From contig NC_063150.1 of NCBI RefSeq assembly GCF_020921035.1, positions 12,338,001 to 12,402,000 on the forward strand: a stretch of 64,000 nt of DNA. The letters are read 5' to 3'. Source of the DNA: Rhodamnia argentea (Eukaryota; Streptophyta; Magnoliopsida; Myrtales; Myrtaceae). The notes beneath the pieces are model-generated. The model made no database searches, was not told the DNA's origin, and saw only the letters and a program-made list of their open reading frames with translations. Shown one piece after another: positions 25,564 through 38,619 of this stretch (position 1 is the stretch's first letter; each line of letters begins with the position of its first letter). The position numbers and the translations under genes were made by a program.

Positions 25564-28500
25564 CTACAAGTTCTTTAGAGCTGCATAAGCAGAGATATGT
25601 ATGTCGCAGGTTTCTGCATCCCAGGAGAAGTCCTTGTCCATTGCATCCGCCATCTTTCGCTTCCATTTAAAGGGATTACTCCTCTAAAATCACAAGCAAC
25701 AAATGTCCAAAAGATACCATTAAGAATAAGATCAACTAGCAACTTAAAACATCATATTGCCGGAGCTGGTAGATTTAAGTTTCTAATCACAGGGATAGAT
25801 AGATCTAGACGTCTGTGATATATTAGCAAGGTACTCACCATTTCGTCTAGGGCTTGCTTGAGAGATATATTCTCAAACGTGGACTTTATGAACTGTGAGT
25901 ACTCTGAGATATCATGGTCGGGATCAACAACATGCCTGTTTGGACGCCAACGATGAAAAATAATGGCACTTGAACACGCTCCTAAATTTCAATGTATGGG
26001 TATTAAAATACTGGATCAACGCACGAAAAGGTCACCTGGATCTGTCATTAGAAGAAGACAGCACGACTGGAGCAGCTCCATATTTCAATGCCTTCATCTG
26101 CAAAAACTTCAATTGCACCTTAATTATCCAAGGAAGAAGCAAATTGCACAGTGAAGTCCTTTGTGCAGATGAATGCTCAACGAAGGAAAACAGCAGCTAC
26201 GAGGGCCTTGCAGGTCTAGTTCGCATGATTTCTAAAGATCATTTACTCAATAACCGATAAAAATTATAGAGACCAAGAGACATTTTATCAAAGAAAGCCA
26301 TCCAACAGATCATGGAAACACGACTTAGAGTCAACTCAAAAATGCATTAATGAAGTTTACTTCAAACAGTATCTGGCATTATTTGCATATTCTTAAGGAC
26401 CTATGTTTAATAATAATGAAGTGCTATAACCTATCTTCCCAATTGTTAATCTTGGCACACAGTATGCTGTGCCAGCAAGCACCAGATGAAAATACAATGG
26501 ACTGATAGCTGATCAGCTCCAGATAATATCATGCACTTAACATACCGGCACTTGTAGTGTAGGATCCTCGAAAGACTGACACAAGATAATGTCAGAACCA
26601 GCAAATATCAAGTGGGACAGAGCTTCATCGTATCCATCTATGAATCTCACGTTTTCATCCTGCCCATGAGAAAAATTAGGAGGGGAAGAATTAGCCACTC
26701 TGGAAGATCAAGTGCAGTTAAGACACATCCTCACCCTGAAGTCTACAACCCTGATATATGTAGCAATATAAGAAAAGAATTGCAAGTCCAATAATGCTGC
26801 ACTATAACTGCAGTGGCCGGGCAGCCTGAGAACCAAGCAGTCGAAAGCAAAATTTTTCTTTCAGCAAAAGAAATCTAATAAGATTGTTAAAGAAAAAGAA
26901 CAAAGGAAAGAAATTATCTTTTCATGCAAATATCAAGTAACAGTATGTGTTTAGACAGTAACAGCACATACACAGAAAGGACAAAGGAAACCAACAGTTC
27001 CTGCCAATACCTTCAGATCTTTTATGAAAGATTCAGAGGCCCCATCCTGATTTGTCATTTTGTCTATCCTTGCCAAGATAAGCTGCACAGATTTGTTGAT
27101 GACATTCAAGTATTGTAAATATCTCACAAAAAATTTCTTCTAAGTTAAAGCCAATGTTGATTTGCAATCCTTCTGAATGGATAGATCACATCTAAGGTGA
27201 AATTAGCTTCTTTCCTGTAAATGAGATTTCTCGACTTGCAGCATCTCTAAGCATAGGTCATGGCCAGTTTGCTTAGGTACTTTACTATATAACACTAATT
27301 CATTATCTCCTCAAGTTTATTTGTATGGCAGCAACCTGCCACTCCTTAAAGAGATCCTCTGAGAGCTGAATTACCAATTCATTGGGTAAAAAACAGATGA
27401 ATAATATGAACCTGCCCACCCCCATGTGTGATACTCTGGACAACGGTTTTTAGTGTCTTCAAGTCAATATCCGATACTTCTTGGTAGATCCATCCAACCT
27501 GAAATAAGGAATTCTGTTTATATTGAGGGATACGCACAAAAAGGAATTTGCAGGAATTGAAAAAGAAAAGCATGTTTTTATAACCAAAGATGAACAGACT
27601 CTAGAACCATAGTATTCAGAAACTGGGCTCGCGAAATAAGTTCCATTTTACATTACTGACGCTACTAAACCAATGACATTACAAATCCGAATTGCAATAT
27701 TTAGAAGCTGCTATATGTAATTGCAGAATACTATATAATCCAGTAACTCTTGAGTGATTTCAGATGATCCCACCTGAATATTGGGAAACAGTTCATGTAT
27801 TAGGTGCTGGAAGCCTCAATGTACATAGTTGTGCCCCCATATATTACCACCATGAGCTTTAGTTGTTGTATAAAAACTATAAAGAGAAAGAAACTAATCC
27901 ATGCCTACAAGGTGCATCAAATCAATATCTGTATGAAGTGACAATGCAGAGATTTTGCAACCCATGTCCCACGTTTTGCTAAGTAGAAAGACTATCTCGT
28001 TCCCAAGATTGCAAAAAGACTATCAAGTATTCAAAAGATTAATATCTGACATGGGATGCATAATTGCTTGCAAGGTACATGTAAGATTGTGACAGAGACA
28101 TATAACAGAAAGCAATGACAGCCTGCACGATCTTTGCATCTACCAAGACATTTGAAAAATATCAATTTCATGAAATAAATGAAATTTGCATGCTCTATAA
28201 CTACTCAATGTAGAGTATCATGAACAGAGAGACCACACAACAAAATGTCTGAATATAGTCATAGATCCTCCATAGTTTTGGATTTCATCACAATACTCAC
28301 AAGTGCAATAGAAGCATCCTGAGGCAAACCCACATGCTGCTGCAATGCAACTTTGCAAGCTGCTTTACCCTCCAAGTCATCTGCACTGTAGTTTTCGGGA
28401 AGAAATTTGTCCTGGAAAGGATCCCATGTGGAGTTGTCAAACCCACTAGGAGCAATTAGCAACTTGTCCCTATGATGAAAGTATACCAAAGAAGTTTATT

Positions 28501-31500
28501 TCACTCATAGGAAAGGAGAAAGACGATGTTGCAATATATACTCTACTGATAAAAAAAAAGTGGTGTAAATTAAAGCATTACTTGTGAGTTGCTAAGGTGG
28601 GCTCCAACCCATAGCTGAAATTACGGATTATCCTTCCTTTGGAGTGCATGGATGAAATAATTACAACTTTGTTTGAGAATACGATTCCACCCTGGAAATT
28701 TACCCAAAAAAGGAAAGGAAAGGATAAGTGATGGTCGGAAATAACCTAAGAAAAACAATGACAATTGCAAGTCTAGGACACAAGATTGATATGGATAATG
28801 TTCCAAGAAAAAAGAAGAAAATGAAATCATGTGTTTCTTGTGTCCAATCCCTATATTCAAGTAAAAAAGGTGACTTTCTGCAATGGATTCATCTTTTTCT
28901 GGTACTAATGATGGCTTTACTATCATTGCCCAAAAGAGTAGTGCGTGCAAAATTTCAAATCATATACTCACATTATGTATTTAAAGAAAAAGCTTGTTGT
29001 AGAATGAGAAAGATTTAGCTTCAAATTTAGAATCTACATAGATTCATTGAATAAGAGGAGAGTTATGTAGACTCCTCTAAATTTTTTTGATGTAGCAATA
29101 TACGGCATTATTCATTCTATTGCAGGCATCACTTTATGTGTATTTTTTGGCAAAGAGGTCAAAGATGTTTTGGCTTTTCTTTATAATTTAGCAAGATTTA
29201 GATCCAGTAAGAAAAGGCAAAAGATTATTATGTTAAACATAAATAGCTAAAATAGCTCATACACTGGCTCATTGTCACTGCCCATAAATAAACTAAATGG
29301 AGGTAATGCCTGACTAGTACTGCCAGTGCATCTTTATAGGATTAGCTAGAGAAAGTCAATTCTCTTTTTTGCCTGAAAATTAAAACTAACAAAGCAGAAA
29401 ATTATCGCTCAATTTAGGCATTTATACTCTCTGAAAATCATTTGACAGACAGAGAAAGACTTTAGAAAGTAGGGCCACCCCCAAAACCAAGTGCACACTA
29501 AACAATAGCTGAGTCCTTACGGCGCCACAAGAACCGTCCATTTAAACTGATCAAACTGCCTTGAGGATGAGAACCAAAAAGTTCTATTAGCAGAAGATGC
29601 TCTCAATAACGATGGTGAACTATTCTTGTAAGTTGATTGATGAAGGTTTTGAAGAAACGGTAATTTGAAAGAATGAAAAAATGCTCCTTGAAAAAGTGCC
29701 CCTTCTATCTTTATACCAGAGAGGAGAAAGTGAATAACCCTAACAACATTAATTGAAGTATGAAACGCTTTTCTTAATGAGCTTTCTTGAATTTACATGA
29801 AGGTTCCAAACTCTACCTAAATCGATGTCTAGAACTTTCTCTTCAGGATGAAATTTGTAGATTTTAGACACTAGAATGTAACTTTCTGATCATTGCATAG
29901 TGGATCTTGAAGACTGGGCTAGGCCCGAACCAGTCTGGATCAAACCGAATAATTAAGGTCGCGGTCAAGTTATGTTGATCGGTGCAAAGCTCAGAAATCT
30001 CTAGCCGAGACATATCAGCCAGCCAACCACAAATAGTTATTCAAAGTAAATTAATTTGGTAACAACAAAAAATCCCGTTCAGAGCTGCAGACTAATAGCC
30101 AATACACAAAAAGAAAAGACCAAGCGTTACAGTGAATTTTTTTTTTTTTCTTTTTCTTGCTTTCTTCTTATAATTGATGAGATCCGGACACATTAACCAC
30201 TAGACAAGTTGTCGAAACAAACTTTCAAACAATAAATTCAGTAAACTTCTTGCTAAAATTAGACTTCTAAGAATTTAACTAAATTATCACATGAAACTGA
30301 TGTGCCAACATATTCAATCTCTACCTAAAGAAATTTACCTTCAACAAATTTACAAGGGATGCCCTGGCATTGTCTTGGAAACGATCTGGACGATGAAGAC
30401 GAGCAGGTTCTAGTCCACTTAAAGCCAACTTATCAGGTTGCTCAAGACACTGATAAGTGATATCTACTAAATGAAATCAATGAGGAGGTCCAGGATACAA
30501 TGGTCAAGCCAGATAGGACAAATAGCTACATGCCTGTGAATTAAGGTCGTGGCAAGTTAGCAATATTTTTGCACCTTCAAGCCCCTACAAATAAACATAA
30601 TAAGATTTTGTTAGAAGAATACATAGACAACGAAGAGACTGCATATCATTAAATGCCAGAATGATGAGGATGGTAAAACCTTTCCATAAGCATATTAACA
30701 TGCTGCTATAGCCTACTGAGTTCTCTTATTCAGCATGTTACAAACTTACGATACTACTTTCTCTTCTATAATGAATCTGTAGTGCTTGATGCATAACTTT
30801 ATTTTCCTTATAGGGCATTAAAGTAATTTCATTTTCAAGATAACTGACCTACAAAACAGATTCAGCAATGAACAGAGATAGGTAGTCACAAAATGAAATG
30901 CTTACAGTGGCTGATTATGTGATGCATTAGCCTTGCACTTAGTGCCGCATGCAAGTCGAGTTCACCATTATCTCCGGATGAAAGCAATTACTATGCTGAT
31001 CTAATTCCATTGTAATGTAATCGCAGTTTTAGTATAGGACAACCAACGAGTAGACTACCTCACACTGAAATGTTTTTTTTTTTTTTTGGTAAAGGCACAC
31101 TGAAATGGTTTTATCTTCTCTTTATCAATAATAAATTAGGCTAATCCTGCTTTATACTGATACTTTATTCCAGGGATAACAATTGGCATAAAATTAAAGA
31201 CAAGGAGGTTTCTTTTCTCAATAAGACAAGGAGGTTTACAAAACAGCTTCTTGAAGGCAGAGGGCTTTTTAATTCTTGATGTGTCGATTGTATCCTCATT
31301 CAACTATATGCTCCAAAAAGAGGTAAGAGTTGGCCTTGGATTTAACATCACATATACTCACATAAAATTCATCTGAGTGTGAAAGAACAAAAAATGCAGC
31401 TCCCAGCGTTACCTGTTTCACAAAAATATCCCAGAAAAGAGGCCCCACAATAGAAGTTTGCCAGTTGTGTATATGCAGAACATCAGGTTTCTTTCCAGCT

Positions 31501-32002
31501 TTGACCAAATAATCTAATGCAGCACGGGAGAAATAAGCAAACCTGAAAGTAGCAAGAAGGTAATGTTTGACACATACGGTATTGCTATTTGCTGTAGTAC
31601 TTAAATTTAAATCACACTTTCAACTAATAAACTAAGCTTTTCAAATATTTGACAGTGGTTTGACAAATATGGCTTAAAGTATAATCCATGCCCCGTATAA
31701 AAAAGTAGTTTTTTTCATCTATCAGCTTAAACTTTTGGATTAGATATTTTAATACTATTAAAGATGGAAGCAAAATTCCTAAGGTCTTATTCAGAAGCAG
31801 AATCAGAAGAAAAACTAAACAACATGTCTTTAAGCAAAGCAAAACACAGTAAGTAGACAATAAAGGCACAATCAGAGATAAGAATGGAATACTATTCTTG
31901 AGCTATGGAGTAATATTCTTGAGCTGAAGAAAACATATCACTCGTCTAGGCAGACAAGACGCGCAAACATGCACTCGGTCTAGGTCATCCTGTTCTCCTT
32001 CT

Positions 32003-32055
<53 letters not shown>

Positions 32056-35000
32056 AAGCTATAATTATGCAGAATGCCATGCGTAGTCCCTAAACTTTCA
32101 ACAATCGGGTTTGATTCCTTCCGCTAAGTATACTAACATAAATTGTTGATGTGGCGTCTAAATCACTAATTGACCATTAGTGTCCAAGTTGGCATCTTAC
32201 ATGTCCAATTGCATGGTTCAGATGCTTCCACGTCCTCCATTAAGGGGGCCCATAAGATGAGTTGGCCCACAAAATGCTGAGTTGGTAGTCCATGTTAACA
32301 AGAAAGAATGTGACTTGGCATTGCATCTAATGGCAGGACTGCATTGAGTGGATTTTGCAAAACTCAGTAACTAAAAAAAAAAAAAAAGATCTAGGGACGA
32401 CATTGAACATCAAGAAAAATTTCAGGGACTACCCATGCCGTTATCCCTTATAATTTCTGCTGAATTTCTAGACACGGGCTCACACCGTATCCTTGGTCTT
32501 GTCAAGACCAGAAGTTTCAAAAAGCACATTACGAAGTAGTGCAAAAAATAACACATATGTTTGACTGACCGCTCAAAGTCATCTGAGTAGCCATATATCT
32601 TCTCACGGCTAAAAAAGGATGAGAAAAATATAGGCTCGATGAGAGTAACTCCAATACCGCAGACGATTCTGCAAGAAAAGAGCGAGAGGTAAATACTACT
32701 GTTTCCATTTTAAACTCCACATAAAACAGTAACCTATGAAGTCATTATCAGGATTTCAATCACTCTAATCCGAGGTAAATACTACTGTTTCATATAAATA
32801 AGAACCGAAAAGATTGCAAATGACTAACCCAGTCCAAATCCTGTTTCCATGCAGCTGACCATTATAGTATGAATAGAATTCTGCCCCAATTTCTCTTAGC
32901 CCTTGAACCTCTGCAAGGTTCAGACTTGCATACCTGTTTCCAAAATTGATTCCTAAATAAAAGTATGAGGAGTTCCAACATCTATACCTGACTCATATCA
33001 TGCTAGACTAACCAAATCAATTTTCTTTATTTCGTATAAAAAGCTCTAATAGATCTGCCTGAACCGCGGAGGCATTCCAACATAAAGAAATGTCCCCCCA
33101 CACACCCCCGCAAAAGAGAGAGAGAGAGAGAGAGAGTTTAGTAAATAGCTCCATGGCATCATTAGTTACCTTATTTTTTGTGAGGGCATGCTTGAGTATG
33201 TTATATTGCAGTTGTAAATATTTGCAAGCCATCAAGCATCTTACTATTTTCTCTCAAGGTAGCAATCATCAATTGGAATATCAAACTAATGAATCTTAAA
33301 ATCGAACCAAGTCATAAGGTTTGATGAAGAAACCCAAATGCTTTCTACCATAATATAAACTAAGATGCTGCATATTAAGAAGTTTTGAGTAAGACCCATG
33401 ATTAAAGGCGAGATATATTGATTTCAAGTACATAAGATGATTCCTATGTGCAAGACATTGCAAGAAATTTGTTTTACAATGACAAGTATCACACTCAAGA
33501 ATAGACACAAAAGCCGTATGTGACATTTCAGTTACTATAGGACTGTAAACTAACAAAACTACATTATATTGTGGTGAAACTATCAAAGTATAATCTATGT
33601 TGTGCAATATGAGATAGGGTATTATATCAATAGATGGAGGAATATGACAAATAACGGGTCGATATATCAGTAGTGTACCTATTCATTTCAGTATTTCAAT
33701 ATTCACCTTAAAGATACATTTAAATTGAAACTTGAATCCAACGAATATAGGAACTGATAGATTCTAATAACTAGGCATACTATGATGCCTACCCAATTTC
33801 TGAATTTTTTGGAGTTGATAAGGGTAGCATTCGACTAGATATGGAGATCACTAATTTCTCTGGTTAAGTTTTCCTATTTAAGACACTCAAGACCATCAAG
33901 AACGTATACTTCATTAATGGTGGATTTAGCTAGGTGATGCAGGTACTTGATCACTTTCCATTCTAATATTTGTGCAAATTTTTCACACAATATACTAAAT
34001 CTATCATTCTTTTTCATACTCCATGTTTCAAAATCCTCTTCAAACTCAAGGCTTAAGGCCTTATCTTTTACTTGTAAGCAGGTCCTTATGTATCTAAACT
34101 TGTAATGTTCAAATTAATTAATGCAGTTCATAGTTTTCGAGAATTATAATCAGAATTCAACTGAATGATCAGCTTTACTACTGTGGTGATGTGAAAGTGA
34201 TCCCTTATTCTCATCCTTCCAGCAAAATGTCTTATGTTAAGCACATGCTACCCCAAACAAAAAAGTTTCTAAAGGAGATTTTACTAAAAATTGGCATACC
34301 ATAAATTGTTGTAAGCAATTGCAGAAAGAAAGTATGAAAGAGAAGGTCCTTGATTACTTGGGCAAAATAACCTCTACAATGTGGCCCTTTCTTTGTAGTG
34401 CGCAGCTCAACCCTGTTACATATGATGCCAAAGATCCAACATAGACCAAAGGTTCCATTTCAGTGCATATCTGAACAATGTGAAAACCATTCCTGAACAG
34501 AAAAGGCATGAACTGCAAAATTAGTAGGGATCACAGATAACCGTTGAAAGAAATATGCAAGTCATTGGAAATTACGAGTCTACTTGATGGTGGATCATAA
34601 AGAAAGCACGTCAAAGGGATGTTATAATTTAAAACGAGAAAAGAGTACGGTGCCACATTTTGTGATCTCCTGTCCTGGTGATGCTGAAATATTTTATAGC
34701 ACACAAAAAAACCAGTATATATTCCTAGACAAACCTACCTTTTGCTTCCATCAGCAAAGTGACGAAGTTTCTCAAGAAGCTCCGAATCTCTTTGGTCCAG
34801 GACATCAGAGAAGACGTCAGCTATACTAACTTTACTATCCACGATTAGCCTCCTCCAATGGGATGCCTCCTCAATATTGACTTTCCGTGTAAGGACCATT
34901 GAGTCTATTCGATGCAGCAACTCCCACAAAATTGATAGCCTATCCTGCATAGATTGAGACCACCATGAGATAGAAAGCCCTACAAAAGATGATAATACAT

Positions 35001-37822
35001 ACTTGACTGAAGACTCAGTTGCCTCTAGTAGGAAGGGAAGCTTGTGGCTGTGAAAGAGGTATGAATATACAAATACAAATTGAAGGGAAGAGAGAAAAGG
35101 CGCAGAACAATACATGACCATGAACAGCTAAAATCCGTCTTTGTTGCAAAAGACAACAAAGTCGTAAGTACTCGGTCAAATGAATAACTTGTTGAACGAG
35201 CAAAGGTTATTGTTCAGAGGCATAACAAGGACAACAAGGTATATCCAGATCAGATCAACTCTCCAGCCAAAGAAGGATAGAACTTACAGTGCCATTAGAT
35301 CTCCCATCAACGGCTTGATTTGCCAGCTGAAACTGCTCTATCTGGCCAAGCAACAGTTGTTTCTCACTGTTTGCTTTTTCTAGCTCCTCAATGACCAGGA
35401 GCCGCTGTTTGTTTAAATACAAAATATCTGAATGGAACCATGAGATGCATCAGATGAAAACCAATTACCACCAATCCATCAGTAATAACAGGTGTTGAGA
35501 TATCCGACAAACTCATTTCTTTTTTATTTTTGGCTTTTTGAGATGACATACGGAATTCAAATCAACAGGAAAAGAGATAAACAGACTTTGTTGAGCTTCT
35601 TTGAAAAGCCACCAGATGTCGGCATGTTTTCCCTCTGCTTCGAGATTTGATGGTTGAACAATTTCCTGTAATCAACCCTACCTGTTTAGCAGAAGAGCTT
35701 ATAAGAATTAATATTGAGGATTGAGGAATATCACTAAATACCTCAGTCATCTGCTCATCTCCCTGATTTTCCGGTCTACAATGAAAGTTGCTCCAAATCA
35801 AACATCAAGATGGAGGGAACACAAAAATGCGATGTGTATAAGATGCAACCAAAGAGCAAAGCAACTCACCCAATATTTGAGGGAGTGGAATTTAGTCCAT
35901 TCACTTCCCCATTTTTCCTGTAATTAACATTAGGTGATAAGATGAACAGCATAACTAACATATAAATTTGTGAAACGACCATTTGATTAAAAAAATGGTT
36001 CAAGTATAATGAAAGGAGAAATAAATCTCAGATACAGAAGAAATGCCACCTAAAGTAGACATGTCCACTTTATAATAAGCTAGTATGCCTACTAGCTCAA
36101 GAATACTGCAGAGATGCTGCTGAATTAGATAATGTACAATGGAGGTTTGATCAAAGTAAAGACTCCACAACATTGGTTTCATGGTGTGAAGATATCCTAA
36201 GCTTTATACTGATAATGTATGAAAAAATGCACCATAAAAGGCATCAAGGGACCCCATAAAAAAACAATTTCAAAGTAAGAATCTATAAGGTTGAAACTCA
36301 GCAACCCGATCGATGTATTGAGGAGTAACTAGAAAGGCATGTGTTCAACTTCACTATATTAAGAAATAATAAGTTTCATACCATCAAACTCTTCTAGTCT
36401 CTCCATTATGGCAGCTGAAACATTTGCAAGGTTGAGATGTAAAATCTTACTTTTTCTTTTGCTATTCCATTCAATGAGTAAAGTTCTTACCCCAAACAAT
36501 GTCAGTGCCCACACAACTATAGAAGTCACAAAATGTCATATAGTTTGGGTCCAAGGGAAAATCAAAACCAGATGGCCAACTAATTCATCACAACCTTCAC
36601 CAAATATTTTTAAATGTCAACCAATGAACACCCACCTCTACTTCCACGAACAAAGGAAGCAAAGTTTCTATTGCTCCTAGCAGAGAAAGAACCAGTGGAC
36701 ATTGCTCATTCATCTGGCTTTCTACAGCGAATAGCTAGGTCCCCAAGTTGCTGCTTATTGAATGATAACAGGCGTGCAGGTCCAAATGGTTCAGGGAGCT
36801 GTTTAGCTGCTGCAGACTCTGTCTAATTCACTGAAAACTACAGAAATGACTTCACAAATGTATTTCCCTTTTCCCACTATCAAATAACATTTTCCTTCGG
36901 CCTCCTTGGTAATCTATTGCCAATAAGGATACCGAAACAATTTGAGAGACTCCTCAATCTCCCATAACACACTTCAATTACGAATTGCATCCCAGCTACC
37001 GTTAAATGTTGAACCCCATTCGGAGTTCACAAACGCTATATTGTTTACGTAAACGAAAGAAACAGATTATGAAAAGGTGACATTGCGGGGGCCTCACGAC
37101 ACTGCAATATTTCTAGGCTTCAATTTGAACTCAAGAGATGAAATCCGAGCACTCCATAATCCATATTCCCATACCCACAAGCAATTAAGTTAACTCCATA
37201 CATCTCATATCAAACCACCACGAGCTTCCCTTCACTATTAACACTATCGCGTATCGGTGTTACAAATTACCTTCAGTAGTCAGTGTAACAGGACTTTTCA
37301 CCAACCAAGAGACACCGAAGCAGATCCATCATGTCATATGTAAGAAATTCTAACTGATCAATCAATGTTGATCAGTCCAAATGACGTCAACCGAAGTACC
37401 GTGACAAAAGATTTCAGAGGCCATTAACTGACATACAGTAATCAAATGCATCCTGTCAAACTGCACTATATTCGCACCAGAAGATCAACCAGTTCGAGAT
37501 TAATTTCCCACTTCTCTTCGTAGTGGCTCCTAATTTACTTTCATTTCCCACCATCAATTTCAGCGCAACCCGGCTCTCGCCTTCGAAATCAAGTTGGGTT
37601 TTCCTAAAGCCAAATGGGGCTCCTAAATTTGGACAAAAACTAACCGGCAAGCTTCGACATCATTCTCGATCGTGTTAGGTAAGCACGTAGATGAGGGGAT
37701 AAGCTGCTCAGCACTTACCGGGAGCGACAGACTGAGAGATGATTGGGGGATCTCTGGGTAGCTGTCGCGCGGTTCGGGAGATGAACTGGCGCCGGGATCG
37801 CTGCTTTGATCAAAGCCTCCAT
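25564..37822 (-). CDS. SS5: Non-canonical starch synthase, SS5 type (chloroplast)
   Basis: Modelled as 21 exons: 37719-37822, 37490-37639, 35870-35917, 35742-35775, 35587-35665, 35288-35427, 34739-34944, 34358-34492, 32829-32933, 32570-32668, 31413-31542, 30534-30584, 30339-30449, 28582-28691, 28301-28469, 27412-27498, 27011-27082, 26546-26659, 26036-26097, 25839-25935, 25564-25683. Sum 2223 nt, 740 residues, all phases closing. The start MEALIKAAIPAPVHL begins a Ser/Thr/Arg-rich stretch like a plastid transit peptide. Residues 113-250 are charged and helical (LFKEAQQNILYLNKQ). A GT5-like domain starts near 257 (FHIVQICTEMEP) and includes VLHIHNWQTS (near 390) and the end KDFSWDAETCDIHISAY. 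The KxGGL motif reads YVGSL (271-275) and the C-terminal KTGGL site reads SSSN, so catalysis is unlikely. SS5 aids starch granule initiation in Arabidopsis. The first two exon joins are least certain. Confidence 0.88.
30450..30533 (-). other. GC-AG intron in the starch synthase gene
   Basis: The exon ends TTAATTCACAG and the intron begins GCATGT; the acceptor is TTATCAG before TGTCTTGAG. Only the GC donor keeps the frame LNSQ/CLEQPDK expected for the family. The nearest GT, four bases on, would run into a stop. Confidence 0.8.
31061..31107 (-). mobile_element. Homopolymer micro-insertion with exact 12-bp target duplication
   Basis: CACACTGAAATG occurs at 31061-31072 and again at 31096-31107. 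Between them lie 15 T then GGTAAAGG. Read on the minus strand it is CCTTTACC plus poly(A). It lies within an intron of the starch synthase gene. Confidence 0.75.
32006..32052. repeat. (TC)n microsatellite
   Basis: About 23 CT units, directly beside the MITE at 32072 and inside an SS5 intron. Confidence 0.95.
32072..32444. mobile_element. MITE in a starch synthase intron
   Basis: The left end (GCCATGCGTAGTCCCTAAAC) and the complement of the right end (GGCATGGGTAGTCCCTGAAA) form inverted termini. The flanks share TATAATT (before 32072 and after 32446), a possible target duplication, though it is offset. It has no coding capacity. Confidence 0.6.
33115..33136. repeat. (GA)n microsatellite
   Basis: Short dinucleotide run in an SS5 intron. 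Confidence 0.9.
35918..37489 (-). other. Long second intron of the starch synthase gene
   Basis: A 1.57-kb intron, modelled from donor AACTG/GTTGAT to acceptor TTACAG/GAAAAA. It holds no element that I can name. Open stretches at about 36400 and 36700-36830 were considered as extra exons, but they do not fit the reading phase. Confidence 0.5.
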
Positions 37823-38330
37823 TGGCAGTGCAGACAAGGTAACCTGGAGACAGACACAGAGAGACACATACAAGACAGACAGAGAAGGCGATGTCGCAGT
37901 GCTGGACCAGATAACGGTCTGGACGGGGAGATATGCCACTGTTCCGCGAGTCAAAAATAGTTGCGGTAAATCTGTGAAAATATTATTCATATTCATCTAG
38001 CTTCTAAAATTACCCACTATTTTAATAATTAAATTTACCCAACTATCAGTAATCTATGCCTATTTGGCAACGATTCTAATTCTTATATTCTATTTCCCAT
38101 AACAGAAAAAGATGAGAAGTTGTTTTGTAGTATAAATGATTCTAATCCTCAAATTTTCTAATTTTCTCGAAAACAGATTTGGAGCAAAAAAAATAATAAA
38201 AAAAATTAAGCAAGGCCACCACCACCCACCGAAAAAGAATAAAAATAAAAATAAAAATAATACTTTCTTTTTTATTTTCGTTTTCTTTTTTTTCTTTCAT
38301 CTTCTTCTTCCAGCCAATCACCATACGGGG
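37823..38330. other. Upstream region of the starch synthase gene
   Basis: The reading frame stays open upstream of the chosen ATG at 37822, up to another ATG at 37996. The downstream start was preferred because it begins a typical transit peptide. A 20-bp run of AATAAAAATAAAA type lies at 38241-38265. No promoter box was assigned. Confidence 0.4.
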
Positions 38331-38540
38331 GATTAGCTAGAGGCAAAAGACCTAGTTAGCCTCAAGTGAAGCTCACCAAGCTGTGACGAGGTGAGCCTCA
38401 CTAGATTTGGGTTGGTGAGGCTCGGCCTTGCCTAGCTGCAATGAAGCAAGGCCTCACTCGGCCGCCGCAAGGTGAGCCTCGCCACATCCGAGATGGCGAT
38501 GCTCACCCTTGCCGATCGCCACCTCTAGAGAACAAGAAGA
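38331..38540. repeat. GC-rich 'gcctcgcc' core sequence
   Basis: A GC-rich block in AT-rich surroundings, built from repeated AGGTGAGCCTC and AAGGCCTCACTCGG words. It resembles the cores at 5410-5700 and 40210-40440 and is probably part of the same type of non-autonomous element. Confidence 0.45.
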
Positions 38541-38619
38541 AGAAGGGGGAAGGAAAAAAAAAAAAGGAAAAATAAAATAAAAAATCGAAAAAATAAATAA
38601 ATGTTTTGTCAATTGAGTC

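Noticed and set aside
36395-36412. Candidate small SS5 exon (MERLEEFD)
   Set aside because: It ends with one leftover base where the next exon needs two, and direct joining of exons 2 and 3 closes the frame.
36700-36835. Open minus-strand stretch reading AAAKQLPEPFGPARLLSF inside SS5 intron 2
   Set aside because: It has a possible acceptor but no good donor, and its phase does not fit the neighbouring exons. It could still be an alternative exon.
37823-37996. Upstream in-frame ATG for SS5
   Set aside because: The extension is not transit-peptide-like and the downstream ATG begins a better one. Transcript data would decide.
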